Under the pieces are notes generated by a model, which saw only the letters and a list, made by a program, of their open reading frames with translations, was not told where the DNA came from and searched no databases. The position numbers and the translations under genes are program-made. From Bifidobacterium oedipodis (lineage in GTDB: Bacteria; Actinomycetota; Actinomycetes; Actinomycetales; Bifidobacteriaceae), in assembly GCF_012932425.1 (NCBI RefSeq), contig NZ_JAAIII010000003.1, forward strand, positions 248,001-312,000: a DNA stretch of 64,000 nucleotides, in the 5' to 3' direction. The stretch's first letter is position 1, and each line of letters opens with the position of its first letter. Positions 8,823-19,502 of this stretch are shown one piece after another.

Positions 8823-10238
8823 TCAGGAAGGCAAGCTCACTGTCACCACCGTGCCTTTGCCTTCCTCGCTGGCGATATCCATGGTGCCGTGCAGGCGATT
8901 GACGATGGTTTGGCAATGATGCAGCCCCATGCCGGTGCCCGATGCCACCGCCTCGGCATTGGCGGCACGCACGAACGGGTCGCGCACTCGATCAAGTTCA
9001 GCCTGCGGAATGCCGACCCCAGTATCCGTCACTTCGATGGTGATCATGGCACCGTCACGCAAAGCACTGACATAGACGCTGCCGCCGGGCTGGTTGTATT
9101 TGACCGCATTCGACAGCAGGTTGCCGAACAATGATTTGAGCTGCAACGGATCGGCGGTGATGATCAGATCCGGCTCCAGCGAGGAATTGATGCGGATGCG
9201 GCGCATGGACGCCTGCTGTTCGCATTCGTGCAGCTCCTCGCCCAATACGGCGGTCAGATTTGTACGTCGAGCGCCTGTGGGGCCGCGATCGGCGACTGCT
9301 CGCCGCTCGTTCGAGCGCACCATTTCCACAATGGAGGCGTCCAAGCGTTCGGCGTTCTCCAAAGCCACGTGAAGATCCGCACGGCTTTGCTCATCAATGG
9401 TGCCTCGCTTGAGGGCAAGCTCCATATATCCGATCACCGACGACAGTGGCGAGCGCAGATCATGCGCCTTTCGCAGCAGTTCCTCACGATCCGACAACTG
9501 GGAGCTCGCCGCACCCTTGGTGGTATTCACTTCAATCAGCACAGGCTCATGATGTCCGAACGCATGCATAACGCCTTCGCCAACGCGCGCGATGCCATGG
9601 GCGGCAGTCCCCACGCTGCCACCAGTGACGCCAGCGCCACCAGCATTGCCGGCACCGGCTGCCGACGCCAGCGCTTCGTGCGATTGCCCGGCCTGATGCG
9701 CACGATCGGAGAATAGGCGGTCGCGACCTTGCCACACGAATACGCACATGCCGATAATCAGCATCATGCCGCCGACGAACATCGGCATGCGCAGCAGGGT
9801 GACGGACGGGGAGGATGCGGTGACCGCACTGGTGAACACCACCAACGTTGCACCCAGGCCAACGGTTATCGTCATGGGCAGCGACAGTCGGCAGGCAGCC
9901 CACACCAAGGGGATGACGCACAGCATCCAGATGCAGGAGTATGGCATGGCGAACGAAACGCATTCCAAGGCAATGAGCAACAGGAAGCAATACATGATGC
10001 TGCCGATGCTGGATAGCGCGATACGCCGGCTGACCAGCGGCGGCACGCACGCCAACGCCGCTAATACCAAGCCGATCCACAGCCACAGATGGTTGGCGAT
10101 GCCGATGGAGAGCATGTAAGACAGCATGGTGACCACGGCAAGCACCGCGATCATCAGCACCGTCAGACTGCGGTGCAAACGCTGTGCACGCCTCATGCCC
10201 GATGTAGTATGTGAATTGGATGAGACTGTCGTTGTCAT
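8823..10238 (-). CDS. membrane sensor histidine kinase
   Basis: A 471-residue kinase with five or six N-terminal transmembrane segments (roughly residues 15-170), a linker, a dimerisation/phosphoacceptor motif HDLRSP near residue 260, and an HATPase domain with N-box NLLSNAVKYN, G1 DTGVGIP and G2 GTGMGLHHC. The frame extends upstream to 10322, but the protein-like start is the ATG at 10238. It is divergent from an OmpR-type regulator gene (10551), the likely partner. The stimulus is unknown; there is no extracellular sensor domain, so the membrane segments probably sense. Confidence 0.88.
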   Translation of the reverse strand: MTTTVSSNSHTTSGMRRAQRLHRSLTVLMIAVLAVVTMLSYMLSIGIANHLWLWIGLVLAALACVPPLVSRRIALSSIGSIMYCFLLLIALECVSFAMPYSCIWMLCVIPLVWAACRLSLPMTITVGLGATLVVFTSAVTASSPSVTLLRMPMFVGGMMLIIGMCVFVWQGRDRLFSDRAHQAGQSHEALASAAGAGNAGGAGVTGGSVGTAAHGIARVGEGVMHAFGHHEPVLIEVNTTKGAASSQLSDREELLRKAHDLRSPLSSVIGYMELALKRGTIDEQSRADLHVALENAERLDASIVEMVRSNERRAVADRGPTGARRTNLTAVLGEELHECEQQASMRRIRINSSLEPDLIITADPLQLKSLFGNLLSNAVKYNQPGGSVYVSALRDGAMITIEVTDTGVGIPQAELDRVRDPFVRAANAEAVASGTGMGLHHCQTIVNRLHGTMDIASEEGKGTVVTVSLPS

Positions 10239-10550
10239 GCACCCACTGTACACCCGCGCAGGCACCCGTCCGGTTGTTTCGGGCCCGTCGCCACGATAGC
10301 GCCATTGTGCTGGGCTGTGCATGCACAGCTGATGGAACCGGCAAAACGACAGGCATCACGAAGACCTAAAACACGCCGATTTGCAAGCGAACCGGTTTGA
10401 CCATCACCAACTTGCCCACGTCACTGCTTTTCGTTGCACCAAACCTGTATTTCGTCCACCAGACACCCCCTTTCCCCCGTTACACCATTATGCTGATACG
10501 TAAGTCACGGCGCAGCAGCCGCGCATTGGGGGAAGGACAAGGTCGAAACC

Positions 10551-11501
10551 ATGAACACTATATTGCACGCCGACACGCGAGCCCCTGCCCGGCCAATCAC
10601 ACGTCCCCGCACACGCACGGCAATCACCTCCGCGCCATCACGTAACGCCTTGGTCATCGATGATGATTGGGATACCGCCAAACTGATTGAGAATGTGCTG
10701 CAGGCTGCAGGATTCGGCACTTATATCTGTGTGCGCGGCGAAGACGCCATCGAGCAATCCGTTAAGGACCGCTATGACCTGATCACCATGGATCTCAAGC
10801 TCAACGGCATGGATGGCTATGAGACAATCCGACGAATCCGATCCTTCAGCAACGCTTATATCATGATGATCACCTCGTGCGTTGATGAGGCTTCGATTGT
10901 GCAAGGCTATTCGGCCGGTGCCGACGATTTCATTCCCAAGCCCTTCCACCCGCACGAATTTCGTGCCCATGTGAATGCCTATCTGCGGCGCGTCAACGAT
11001 AACAATATCTACGACGCTCAAGGTTATACGTTCATGCCTGGCGATCTGATGAACGAAGCACGTCACGCCGCCTCGCATGGCGCGGGGTATGCGATGGGCA
11101 CCAACAACCTTGACATCAACGGTGATTTCGACGAATACGATCGCTCGTGGATTACGCTTGGCGCGCTGTCCGTGAACACTCTTGCGCGACAGACCCTAGT
11201 GAACGGCGATGAGGTACGACTGACCAAAACCGAATTCGAGCTGCTGGTCATTCTGCTGCAAAGTGGCCGTCGCGTGCGTTCGAAGGCGAGTCTGGTGCTG
11301 GAGCTGCATGCCGGCAAGGTATTCGTCACCAACCGTGTGATCACCGCGGCGGAGCGTCGCAGCGTGGAGGTTCATCTGGCGAATCTGCGCCGCAAACTCG
11401 ATGACAGTCCAAGCCATCCGCGTTTCATCGCCACCGTGCGCGGCGTGGGGTATCGTCTGATGGATATGCCGACTACCCACGCACCGACTGTATTTGATTG
11501 A
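10551..11501 (+). CDS. OmpR/PhoB-family response regulator
   Basis: A 316-residue regulator. An N-terminal tail of about 32 residues precedes a receiver domain with acidic residues D37-D39, phosphoacceptor D81 (MDLKLNG) and K130 (PKPF). A linker of about 55 residues leads to a winged-helix DNA-binding domain with LTKTEFELLVIL and a C-terminal VRGVGYRL hairpin. The unusually long linker and recognition segment (KVFVTNRVITAAERRSVEVH) are larger than in PhoB. It is paired by divergent orientation with the kinase at 8823-10238, and its 3' end overlaps the convergent gene at 11473 by 29 bp. Confidence 0.88.
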   Translation: MNTILHADTRAPARPITRPRTRTAITSAPSRNALVIDDDWDTAKLIENVLQAAGFGTYICVRGEDAIEQSVKDRYDLITMDLKLNGMDGYETIRRIRSFSNAYIMMITSCVDEASIVQGYSAGADDFIPKPFHPHEFRAHVNAYLRRVNDNNIYDAQGYTFMPGDLMNEARHAASHGAGYAMGTNNLDINGDFDEYDRSWITLGALSVNTLARQTLVNGDEVRLTKTEFELLVILLQSGRRVRSKASLVLELHAGKVFVTNRVITAAERRSVEVHLANLRRKLDDSPSHPRFIATVRGVGYRLMDMPTTHAPTVFD

Positions 11502-12288
11502 TGATTTCCCGCCGCCGGCGTTGGGCGATCGGCACCAGCTCACCTGTGGCCAAATGCACGCTTTCGCCGTCCACCGTTTCCACATACAGCACGTTCACCC
11601 AAAAACTGCGGTGCACCTGCACGAATCCGTTGCCGGCGTTGAGTCCAATGCGTTCGGCGAGCTTGGCGATGCCTTCATGCACGCGAATCGTCGTATAGCC
11701 ATAGCGCACCAGCACATCCTGGCGTTTGGCTTCCACGGAAATCACGTCGAACAGGCGCAGCATGTGGTAGACGCCATCGATATCCACCACTTCGATCTGA
11801 TTGAGATAATGCTTCTGCAAGCTCACCAGATTGATATACTGCATTGCCTTGGTCGCAAACTTAATGGGGAATCGCTCCCCTTCTTCGGGCTCGCTCATCG
11901 CATTCGAAACGTGGATATGGAACATGCGCAACCCCTCGTCGGTTTCACGCCACAGGGCCGTCAATCGTTGTTCGGCGGCGAACGCCATGCTCCCCTCTTC
12001 GGGAGCCAGAAATCCCATAAATCGCCCGTCGACCACGCGCACATCCCCGACTCTGGCGCTTTGACGATACATTTTGCTGGACATCAGCACATGCGGCATT
12101 TCCCGGCATAACGACAGCACATCGGCCTTGGTCAGTAGAAACTGGTCGCTTTGCGCGCCCAAGCATACGAAATCGTCAGTGGTCGAAGCATCAAGCCAGT
12201 CAGCGTCCCCCTGGTAGTAATGCTCCATAAACGCCTCCGTCAGCGCCGGAGCATCATAGGAATCAATGCGCACCACCATACCCCCCAT
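11473..12288 (-). CDS. SnoaL-like domain fused to LytTR DNA-binding domain
   Basis: A 271-residue protein. Residues about 10-145 look like an NTF2/SnoaL-like alpha-beta barrel (ALTEAFMEHYYQGD, RLTALWRETDEGLRMFHIHVS), a fold that binds small molecules. Residues about 165-270 form a LytTR domain (AKLAERIGLN, FVQVHRSFWVN, VPIAQRRRREI). No receiver domain is present, so this is probably a ligand-sensing one-component regulator. It lies downstream of, and on the same strand as, a LytTR response regulator and GHKL kinase. The start is uncertain: a second ATG lies three codons in. Confidence 0.8.
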   Translation of the reverse strand: MGGMVVRIDSYDAPALTEAFMEHYYQGDADWLDASTTDDFVCLGAQSDQFLLTKADVLSLCREMPHVLMSSKMYRQSARVGDVRVVDGRFMGFLAPEEGSMAFAAEQRLTALWRETDEGLRMFHIHVSNAMSEPEEGERFPIKFATKAMQYINLVSLQKHYLNQIEVVDIDGVYHMLRLFDVISVEAKRQDVLVRYGYTTIRVHEGIAKLAERIGLNAGNGFVQVHRSFWVNVLYVETVDGESVHLATGELVPIAQRRRREIINQIQSVRG

Positions 12289-12474
12289 TCGCCATCAGCC
12301 ATTCGTCATCAACGCACCACGGCATCTACTATCGTTTCAGGCCTAGGACATACGCACGCGCATTGGCACGACATGCCTGTAATTGGGCACGAGCGGAATG
12401 AAATATCCCCTATATCTTCATAATTACCCCCTTAAATTCGGGTAAAGCAACGAAGATGGCGACGAATTCGTCGG

Positions 12475-13317
12475 CTAGGCGCGCCACATCCCCGCAGTCA
12501 GACGAGCAATACCTCGCGCATGGAAGGCGTCGCGTGCCTTCGTCAATTCGCGTCTGCTGATCGGCACTATAGTGCCGTCATCCATAACAAACGACGAGCC
12601 TTCGATACGCGACACCATGTCAAGGTTCACAATGCTACCGCGCACGCAATGGCAGAATCGTTCGTCGCCTTCCAATGCCTTGGACGCCGACGCTATGCCG
12701 GCACGCAAGCGCACGATGCGCCCGCCCGTCATCACCACATCGAGATAATGCCCCGAGGCGCGCAGCATGCGCACCGAATCAGCTTCGAACTGCATCGCGC
12801 CAGTATCCTGATCCATCTGCCAGCCGTCGCCCGGCACGCTCTGCGTTTCGATCGCTTCATGCGATTTTGCTGAGCGCGACAGTGGAACCGTAATCACATC
12901 CGGGCGCGGGAACAGTCGATCCAACACGGCATACAGACTGTGCGCCTCATATGGTTTGACCAGATAGCCTGATGCAACCTCGTAGCCTTCAACCGCAAAA
13001 TCCACGCTGACCGTCGTCACGACAATCGGGCATCGCAATCCGGCGGCCCGAAGCGCTCTGGCAACATCCATACCCGCGGGCTCGCCATCATCCAAATACA
13101 TATCGATGAACGCCAGATCGTAGCCGGCGAATCGTGCCCGGCGGCCGGCGGCCGTCAGTTCCAACGCGCCTTCATCGCTGCGTTGCATTCCCAGATCATC
13201 CACGGACGCATAGGTATCCACCATCACCGGCAGATGGCGATCGCGCGCATAATCATCGACGCGTTCAACAAGCTGCTGCGCATCCTTACGATCATCCTCG
13301 ACAATCACCACCCTCAT
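12475..13317 (-). CDS. LytTR-family response regulator (AgrA/ComE type)
   Basis: A 280-residue regulator: a receiver with ED/D acidic pocket, phosphoacceptor D72 (IDMYLDD) and K121 (LVKPYE), then a LytTR domain in the C-terminal third with VRGSIVNLDMV and VPISRRELTKARDAF. The start at 13317 is fixed by a perfect AAGGAGG 9 nt upstream; an ATG at 13338 would put that site inside the gene. The GHKL kinase gene ends 218 bp upstream on the same strand, so the two form a quorum-sensing-like pair. No precursor peptide gene was recognised beside them. Confidence 0.88.
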   Translation of the reverse strand: MRVVIVEDDRKDAQQLVERVDDYARDRHLPVMVDTYASVDDLGMQRSDEGALELTAAGRRARFAGYDLAFIDMYLDDGEPAGMDVARALRAAGLRCPIVVTTVSVDFAVEGYEVASGYLVKPYEAHSLYAVLDRLFPRPDVITVPLSRSAKSHEAIETQSVPGDGWQMDQDTGAMQFEADSVRMLRASGHYLDVVMTGGRIVRLRAGIASASKALEGDERFCHCVRGSIVNLDMVSRIEGSSFVMDDGTIVPISRRELTKARDAFHARGIARLTAGMWRA

Positions 13318-13535
13318 ACCAGACGTCCTCCTTGCCACTACGGTGTCATCATTTGCTGCGGCTTACTGCGGCTTGCCGCTGCCTACTATTGCATCAGCCG
13401 CACAAATACACCATCATAAACTAACGTACTGTGCGCTCATTTCCTTCGCCCTAAGCGTTACCAGTGTCGTCAGCGTTGCCGGTTGCACCAGCGTTACCAG
13501 CTTTGTCGCTCCCTCACGCCGCAGATGGCACACTA

Positions 13536-14867
13536 CTAAAGGGCCGGCGGTAGCACCACCTCAGCGGTAAATGTGTGCGTATTCTGATCCGCCGTGAACC
13601 GAGCCTCGCCGCCACGCTCCTGAGCAAGACGGCGAACGGATTGGATGCCCAACCCCATACCGTCATGTTTGGTGGAAGGCACAGCCGGCGCATCCAGATC
13701 AGATACGTCGCCCTCAAACGTATTGGACACAATCAGGAACAATGGCCCCTGATCGGTAGCGCTGGCGCGCAACGTTAGTTTGGCGGTCTCACCGCTCGCG
13801 CTGCAACCAGCCAACGCATCGACGGCATTTTCAAGCAGATTGCCCAGGGTGACGGCCAGATCAGCTTCAGGCAGCGCGATGGCAGCGGGAATATCCATGG
13901 CTATATCCACTGCAGCACCAAGCGTACGAGCACGATCAGCGTAATACACTGCGATGATGTTGGCACCAAAATGCTCGCAATAACGGATGGACGTGTCCAC
14001 CGTGGCGGAGGCCTCCAGCGTATCGAGATAATGCAGCAGACCGTCACCATCCTTCGCATCGACAAAGCCACGGATCGTCAACAGATGCTGGCGCAGATCA
14101 TGACGTACGCGCTGTGCGGCGGCAATGCGCTCGTTCAAATGCTCCTGCTGCATCTGACGCATGGTCAGCTGACGATTCGCTTCCGTGGCCGCAGCATTCA
14201 GATCCGACTGGCGCGCGACGGCTCCCAGCAGCACGTAGAACAACACCAGCAACACGGTGAACAGCAATAGCAACAGCACGAATGTCAGTGCCGTTGAAGG
14301 AGCAGCCTCAATATCGGTAGCCGTCGGACTGAGCACGGTAAACAGCGACGCCGACAGAAACGGCACCAACCATGCCAGCGACCATGCCCGCTCCGAAATC
14401 GCCGGACAATCCACCAACTGCAGCAGCAGGCGACGCATCGGACGATTGCAAATCGCAAACAATATCAATGTCAGCGCCCACTGCATCATCATGCCAGGCC
14501 ATTGCATCAACGGCAGGCCGTCCTCGCCTACCACCAGCGCATTGAAGATCACGGACAAATCGACGCACAGCATCATCGGAATCAACGAGGTGGCCGAAAT
14601 GAACAATGCTCGCGTGAACGGCAATCCACTCATACGCCAATGCAACGGAATCAGGCAGGTCATCAATATCATGAACGGAATCTGAATGCCGGTAACCAGC
14701 AGGCCACAGCCCACCCCGGCAATGGTGAATGCGAGCGCCATCAGCGCACAGGCGGCCAACGTCTGGCGCTTCGACCAGCGCAACCGATCCCACACCACCG
14801 ACACCGACAGCGCAAGGGGCAGCAAAAACTCCCATTGGTCGGAAATTCCGGCAATCACATACTGCAT
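13536..14867 (-). CDS. GHKL sensor kinase (AgrC/ComD-like)
   Basis: A 443-residue kinase. Six or seven hydrophobic helices fill residues about 1-215, followed by a helical linker, the phosphoacceptor H256 in QRVRHDLRQH, and a short ATPase domain with N-box NLLENAVDAL and GMGLGIQSV. This is the architecture of peptide-pheromone sensors of the AgrC/ComD group. GGAAG upstream of the ATG at 14867 supports that start over an ATG at 14879; the frame runs open to 15131 across the divergent purF gene. Its likely partner is the LytTR regulator immediately downstream. Confidence 0.85.
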   Translation of the reverse strand: MQYVIAGISDQWEFLLPLALSVSVVWDRLRWSKRQTLAACALMALAFTIAGVGCGLLVTGIQIPFMILMTCLIPLHWRMSGLPFTRALFISATSLIPMMLCVDLSVIFNALVVGEDGLPLMQWPGMMMQWALTLILFAICNRPMRRLLLQLVDCPAISERAWSLAWLVPFLSASLFTVLSPTATDIEAAPSTALTFVLLLLLFTVLLVLFYVLLGAVARQSDLNAAATEANRQLTMRQMQQEHLNERIAAAQRVRHDLRQHLLTIRGFVDAKDGDGLLHYLDTLEASATVDTSIRYCEHFGANIIAVYYADRARTLGAAVDIAMDIPAAIALPEADLAVTLGNLLENAVDALAGCSASGETAKLTLRASATDQGPLFLIVSNTFEGDVSDLDAPAVPSTKHDGMGLGIQSVRRLAQERGGEARFTADQNTHTFTAEVVLPPAL

Positions 14868-14977
14868 GTTCACTTCCATGCGACTACTGTAACCGGGCGC
14901 GCCGCCGAAACGGTGTATCCGGCGACTGGTAAGGTTAACGGGTAATGAATCCCCTTGGCGCGTAAAGGAGCTTTGGC

Positions 14978-16537
14978 TTGTCTGCTGAGCTGGAAGACAT
15001 CCATGAGGAATGTGGCATTTTCGGCGTGTGGGGGCATCCCGACGCCGCTCGACTGACGTATTTCGGCCTGCATGCTCTGCAGCACCGCGGTCAGGAGGGC
15101 GCCGGCATCGTCGCCAACGACAACGGTACACTTACTGGCCATCGCGGTCTGGGTCTGTTAACCCAGGTGTTCGCCGATGAACGCCAAATCGAACGTTTGA
15201 AGGGCGACCGAGCCATCGGCCATGTGCGTTACGCCACCGCCGGCTCCGGCACCACCGACAATATTCAGCCGTTCATCTTCCGCTTCCATGACGGCGATGT
15301 GGCCCTGTGCCATAACGGCAATCTCACCAACTGCCCCTCTCTGCGCCGCAAGCTGGAAGACGAAGGTGCCATCTTCCACTCGAATTCCGACACCGAAGTG
15401 CTCATGCACCTGATCCGCCGCTCCCTGCAGCGCACCTTCATGGACAAGCTCAAGGAAGCGCTCAACACGGTGCATGGCGGTTTCGCCTATCTGCTGATGA
15501 CCTCCGACGCGATGATCGGCGCGCTCGATCCCAACGGTTTCCGCCCCCTGAGCCTCGGCCGTATGAAGAACGGCGCTTATGTGCTCGCCTCCGAAACCTG
15601 CGCCCTCGATGTGGTGGGCGCCGACTTGGTGCGCAATATTCGCCCCGGCGAAATCGTGGTGGTCTCCGACCACGGCTACAAGATCGTGCAGTACACCAAC
15701 AATACGCAGCTGGCCATCTGCTCGATGGAATACATCTACTTCGCTCGCCCCGACTCCGATATCTACGGCGTCAACGTGCATTCCGCGCGCAAGCGCATGG
15801 GCGCACGTCTGGCCGCCGAATCCGGTGTGGATGCGGATATGGTGATCGGCGTGCCGAACTCCTCGCTGTCCGCCGCATCCGGTTATGCGGAGGCTTCCGG
15901 ACTGCCCAATGAGATGGGCCTGATCAAGAACCAGTATGTGGCCCGCACCTTCATCCAGCCCACGCAGGAGCTGCGCGAACAGGGCGTCAGGATGAAGCTG
16001 TCCGCCGTGCGTAGCGTGGTCAAGGGCAAGCGCGTGGTGGTGATCGACGATTCCATCGTGCGTGGCACCACCTCCCGTCGCATTGTGCAGCTGCTCAAGG
16101 AGGCCGGCGCCGCCGAAGTACATATGCGCATCAGCTCGCCGCCGCTGAAATACCCCTGCTTCTACGGCATCGACATCTCCACCACCAAGGAGCTGATCGC
16201 CTCCAAGATGAGCGTGGAAGAGATTCGCGACTTCATCGGTGCCGATTCGCTCGCCTACCTGTCGCTTGAAGGCTTGGTCGAATCAATTGGTTTGAACGCC
16301 AACGCCCCCTATGGAGGCCTGTGCGTGGCCTACTTCAACGGCGACTACCCCACCGCCCTTGACGATTACGAGGCCGACTTCCTCAAGTCCCTCACTCCCG
16401 AAGATCGTGTGCGCCTACCCGAATTCGCGCTCTACAAGAGCAAGTATGTCGGCAACGAATACAACACCGTTCCCCATGAGGAATCCGAGGATCCCTTCGC
16501 TGATTCCCCCGCTGAGTCTGGGGATGCGCGCGAATAA
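14978..16537 (+). CDS. purF: amidophosphoribosyltransferase
   Basis: First committed step of purine synthesis: PRPP plus glutamine to phosphoribosylamine. The 519-residue protein has a short propeptide before the catalytic C12 ([10 protein letters not shown]), which should become the N-terminal nucleophile after cleavage of 11 residues, and the PRPP loop [16 protein letters not shown]. The start codon is TTG at 14978, supported by AAAGGAG 7 nt upstream and by the expected propeptide length. It heads the purF-purM-purD rightward group and is divergent from the GHKL kinase. The C-terminal 60 residues are acidic and variable. Confidence 0.96.
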   Translation: MSAELEDIHEECGIFGVWGHPDAARLTYFGLHALQHRGQEGAGIVANDNGTLTGHRGLGLLTQVFADERQIERLKGDRAIGHVRYATAGSGTTDNIQPFIFRFHDGDVALCHNGNLTNCPSLRRKLEDEGAIFHSNSDTEVLMHLIRRSLQRTFMDKLKEALNTVHGGFAYLLMTSDAMIGALDPNGFRPLSLGRMKNGAYVLASETCALDVVGADLVRNIRPGEIVVVSDHGYKIVQYTNNTQLAICSMEYIYFARPDSDIYGVNVHSARKRMGARLAAESGVDADMVIGVPNSSLSAASGYAEASGLPNEMGLIKNQYVARTFIQPTQELREQGVRMKLSAVRSVVKGKRVVVIDDSIVRGTTSRRIVQLLKEAGAAEVHMRISSPPLKYPCFYGIDISTTKELIASKMSVEEIRDFIGADSLAYLSLEGLVESIGLNANAPYGGLCVAYFNGDYPTALDDYEADFLKSLTPEDRVRLPEFALYKSKYVGNEYNTVPHEESEDPFADSPAESGDARE

Positions 16538-16641
16538 TAGTCGCACTTCCCTCACTCAGTGCACCCAAGCCTCCAACAATCACCCTTATTCAACATCGAG
16601 AACCACAGAACCACCAGGCAGTAAGAAAGGCCATAACAATC

Positions 16642-17682
16642 ATGCCCAAAGCATATGAAAACGCCGGCGTAAGCGTCGAAGCCGGTTACGAGGTCGTCAA
16701 CCGCATCCAGCAGCATGTGGCGCGCACCGGTCGTCCCGGCGCCGGCGGCATTGGCGGCTTTGGTGGCCTGTTCGATCTGGCTTCCCTTGGCTATAAGGAG
16801 CCGGTGCTGGTATCCGGCACCGATGGCGTGGGCACCAAGCTGATGGTTGCCAAGATGGCCGGCAAGCATGACACCATCGGCCAGGATTGCGTGGCCATGT
16901 GCGTTAACGACATCCTCGCCCAGGGTGCCGAACCGATTTTCTTCCTGGATTATATCGCCTGCGGCAAGAACGACCCGGTGCTGCTGGAGCAGGTCGTCAA
17001 GGGCGTGGCCGACGGCTGCGTGGACGCCGGTGCGGCCCTGGTGGGTGGCGAAACCGCTGAAATGCCCGATATGTATGATGCGGACGAATATGATCTGGCT
17101 GGTTTCACGGTCGGCGTGGTCGAGAAGTCGAAGATCATCGACGGCACGAAGATCGCCGAGGGCGATGTGCTGATCGGCTTGCCCTCCTCCGGCATCCACT
17201 CCAACGGCTATTCGCTGGTGCGCAAGATCCTGTTCAAGGATCACGACTACACCGTCGACTCCGTGCTGCCTGAGCTGGGAGGCGAGACGCTGGGCGACGA
17301 GATTCTTAAGCCCACCCGCATTTATGCCAAGGCTCTGAAGCCCCTGTTCGCGGGCGACGACCTGCTGCATGGCGTGGCGCATATCACCGGTGGCGCGTTT
17401 GTGGAGAAGGTACCGCGCATCATCCCCGAAGGCCTGGCCGCTTCCTTCGATATTTCCAGCTGGCAGGTTCCGCCGATTTTCCAGGTGCTGGAAAAGCTTG
17501 GCGAAGTGGATCACAAGGAAATGTACAACATCTTCAACATGGGCATCGGCATGGTGCTGGTCGTCAGCCCGGACAAGGCCGACGAGGTCGAACGTATCCT
17601 CGACGCCGAAAACGAGGTTCACTACCGCGTAGGCGCGATTGTCAAGGATGTGGACGGCACCCGCGTCCAGCTGCACGACTGA
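16642..17682 (+). CDS. purM: phosphoribosylformylglycinamidine cyclo-ligase (AIR synthetase)
   Basis: Converts FGAM to AIR with ATP. The 346-residue length, the glycine-rich [11 protein letters not shown] segment near the N-terminus, [10 protein letters not shown], the [11 protein letters not shown] motif and [17 protein letters not shown] are diagnostic of PurM. AGAAAGG precedes the ATG. It lies 104 bp after purF and 93 bp before purD, all on the plus strand, consistent with one transcript. Confidence 0.97.
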   Translation: MPKAYENAGVSVEAGYEVVNRIQQHVARTGRPGAGGIGGFGGLFDLASLGYKEPVLVSGTDGVGTKLMVAKMAGKHDTIGQDCVAMCVNDILAQGAEPIFFLDYIACGKNDPVLLEQVVKGVADGCVDAGAALVGGETAEMPDMYDADEYDLAGFTVGVVEKSKIIDGTKIAEGDVLIGLPSSGIHSNGYSLVRKILFKDHDYTVDSVLPELGGETLGDEILKPTRIYAKALKPLFAGDDLLHGVAHITGGAFVEKVPRIIPEGLAASFDISSWQVPPIFQVLEKLGEVDHKEMYNIFNMGIGMVLVVSPDKADEVERILDAENEVHYRVGAIVKDVDGTRVQLHD

Positions 17683-17775
17683 TGCCGGATCGCCCACTGA
17701 ACGCAGGGCAATCGCAAGGCATCACGTCTGACAAGATACGAGAATCTGAACAGGCTTATTAGGAAAGGCAACATC

Positions 17776-19047
17776 ATGGGTCAGAAAGTTCTGGTCATCG
17801 GTTCCGGTGCGCGCGAGCACACCATCGCCTATACGCTGCTCAACAGCGCCTCCATCGACGAGGTGACCGTCGCCCCCGGCAATCCGGGCATGTGCAAGGA
17901 TGGCATCCGCATCACGCAGCTGAACCAGTCGAATCATGCCGCGCTGATCGACTTCGTGCAGTCCAACAACTACGACTGGGTGTTTGTCGGCCCGGAAGTG
18001 CCGCTGATCGAAGGCATTGTGGACGATTTCGCCGCCGCCGGCATCAAGGCGTTCGGCCCGTCCAAGGCCGCCGCCCAGATCGAGGGTTCGAAGGACTTCG
18101 CCAAGCAGCTGATGGATCGCCACAACATCCCGACCGCACAGTACCGCACTTTTGACGAGCTGGATCCGGCCGTGGACTACGTGCGCAAGCATGGCGCACC
18201 CATCGTGATCAAGGCCGACGGTCTGGCCGCTGGCAAGGGCGTGACCGTGGCCATGGATGTCGATACCGCCGTCGGCGCGCTGGAAGATATTTTCGTGGAT
18301 CATCGTTTCGGTGCGGCCGGTGCCAAAGTTGTTATCGAGGACTTCCTGGAGGGTCAGGAGTTCTCCCTGATGAGCTTCGTCAGCGGCACTGATTTCTGGC
18401 CGATGCCGATTTCTCAGGATCATAAGCGCGCCTATGATGGCGACGAAGGCCCGAACACCGGTGGTATGGGTGCGTACAGCCCGGTGCCGCAGATTCCTGC
18501 TTCTGTGATTCAGCAGGCCATCGATACCATCGTGCGCCCCACCGTGGAAGGTATGGCCGAAGAGGGCACGCCGTTCACCGGCATTCTGTACGCCGGCCTG
18601 ATCGCCACCGCCGATGGCCCGAAGGTTATCGAATTCAACGCGCGCTTCGGCGACCCCGAAACCGAAGTGGTGCTGCCTAAGCTCACCTCTGACCTTGGTG
18701 CCGGTATCAACGCGATTTTGAACGGCGAGCAGCCAACCTTCACTTGGGATGAGACCAGCGCCACGCTCGGCGTGGTTATCGCCTCCAACGGCTATCCGCA
18801 GGATGTGATCAAGGGCGCTCATGTGCCTGAGATTCCCGTGGACGCCGATTCTCATGTGTACTATGCCGGCGTCGCCTCCGACGGCGAAGGTTCACTGGTG
18901 GCCAACTCCGGTCGTGTGCTGCTGGTGGAAACCAAGGCCGAGGATATCAAGGCCGCGCAGGACAAGGTCTACGCCATCATCGACAAGCTGGAGCTTGACG
19001 GCCTGTTCTACCGCCACGACATCGGCTTCAAGGCGCTGAACGCCTGA
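17776..19047 (+). CDS. purD: phosphoribosylamine-glycine ligase
   Basis: An ATP-grasp enzyme of 423 residues joining glycine to phosphoribosylamine. The N-terminal VIGSGAREH, the ATP-grasp PIVIKADGLAAGKGV strand-loop, and EFNARFGDPE (metal ligands) identify PurD. AGGAAAGG lies upstream of the ATG. It is the last gene of the purF-purM-purD group and is followed by a strong hairpin. Confidence 0.97.
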   Translation: MGQKVLVIGSGAREHTIAYTLLNSASIDEVTVAPGNPGMCKDGIRITQLNQSNHAALIDFVQSNNYDWVFVGPEVPLIEGIVDDFAAAGIKAFGPSKAAAQIEGSKDFAKQLMDRHNIPTAQYRTFDELDPAVDYVRKHGAPIVIKADGLAAGKGVTVAMDVDTAVGALEDIFVDHRFGAAGAKVVIEDFLEGQEFSLMSFVSGTDFWPMPISQDHKRAYDGDEGPNTGGMGAYSPVPQIPASVIQQAIDTIVRPTVEGMAEEGTPFTGILYAGLIATADGPKVIEFNARFGDPETEVVLPKLTSDLGAGINAILNGEQPTFTWDETSATLGVVIASNGYPQDVIKGAHVPEIPVDADSHVYYAGVASDGEGSLVANSGRVLLVETKAEDIKAAQDKVYAIIDKLELDGLFYRHDIGFKALNA

Positions 19048-19076
19048 TTCCCGAACCTTATAGCCAATACTTGGAT

Positions 19077-19126
19077 CCCCGTCTTTCATCAGCTCCCCAA
19101 TACTCTGGTGCTGATAAAAGGCGGGG
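19077..19126 (+). terminator. hairpin after purD
   Basis: 19077-19093 pairs with 19110-19126 as a 17-bp stem with one mismatch and one G-T pair around a 16-nt loop, 30 bp past the purD stop. The downstream bases are AT-rich but lack a T-run, so termination efficiency is uncertain. Nothing else gene-like was found between 19127 and 19502. Confidence 0.6.
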
Positions 19127-19317
19127 ATTAATTATGTGTATGGGCCTGTGAACAATAAGCGGCATATGCGCACCCAATACACCGGAACATTCGTGTAGGC
19201 GACACGCCGATACATGCCAGTGCAATCAATGAAGATCGCACGAATACGCACACGCACAGGCCTCATGGGTTCCCATCGCCCACACATAGTCGCCAGCCTC
19301 CTCTACACTTGTATTAC

Positions 19318-19331
19318 GTAAGGTTCCTTAC
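19318..19331. promoter_or_regulatory. palindrome upstream of LnbX-like gene
   Basis: GTAAGG-TT-CCTTAC is a perfect 14-bp palindrome about 170 bp upstream of the start of the large surface protein, within an AT-richer region. It could be an operator; nothing confirms this. Confidence 0.35.
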
Positions 19332-19502
19332 AAATTAGGCAACGCAGCTATATTACCGAGATTTCAATGATGAAAGGCAGTTCTTCTCTCACCAACAGGT
19401 CTCTTCACATACAAAAAGTATATGTTCTAAACATAATTTGTTGACGTGATGATTCCCGCCAGCTCGTTGCTTGCAGTACAACCAAATATGAAAGGATTGG
19501 CC

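Noticed and set aside
13343..13570. A 75-codon plus-strand frame between GHKL kinase and LytTR regulator as pheromone precursor
   Set aside because: No ribosome binding site, wrong strand for the operon, and it runs into the kinase gene antisense.
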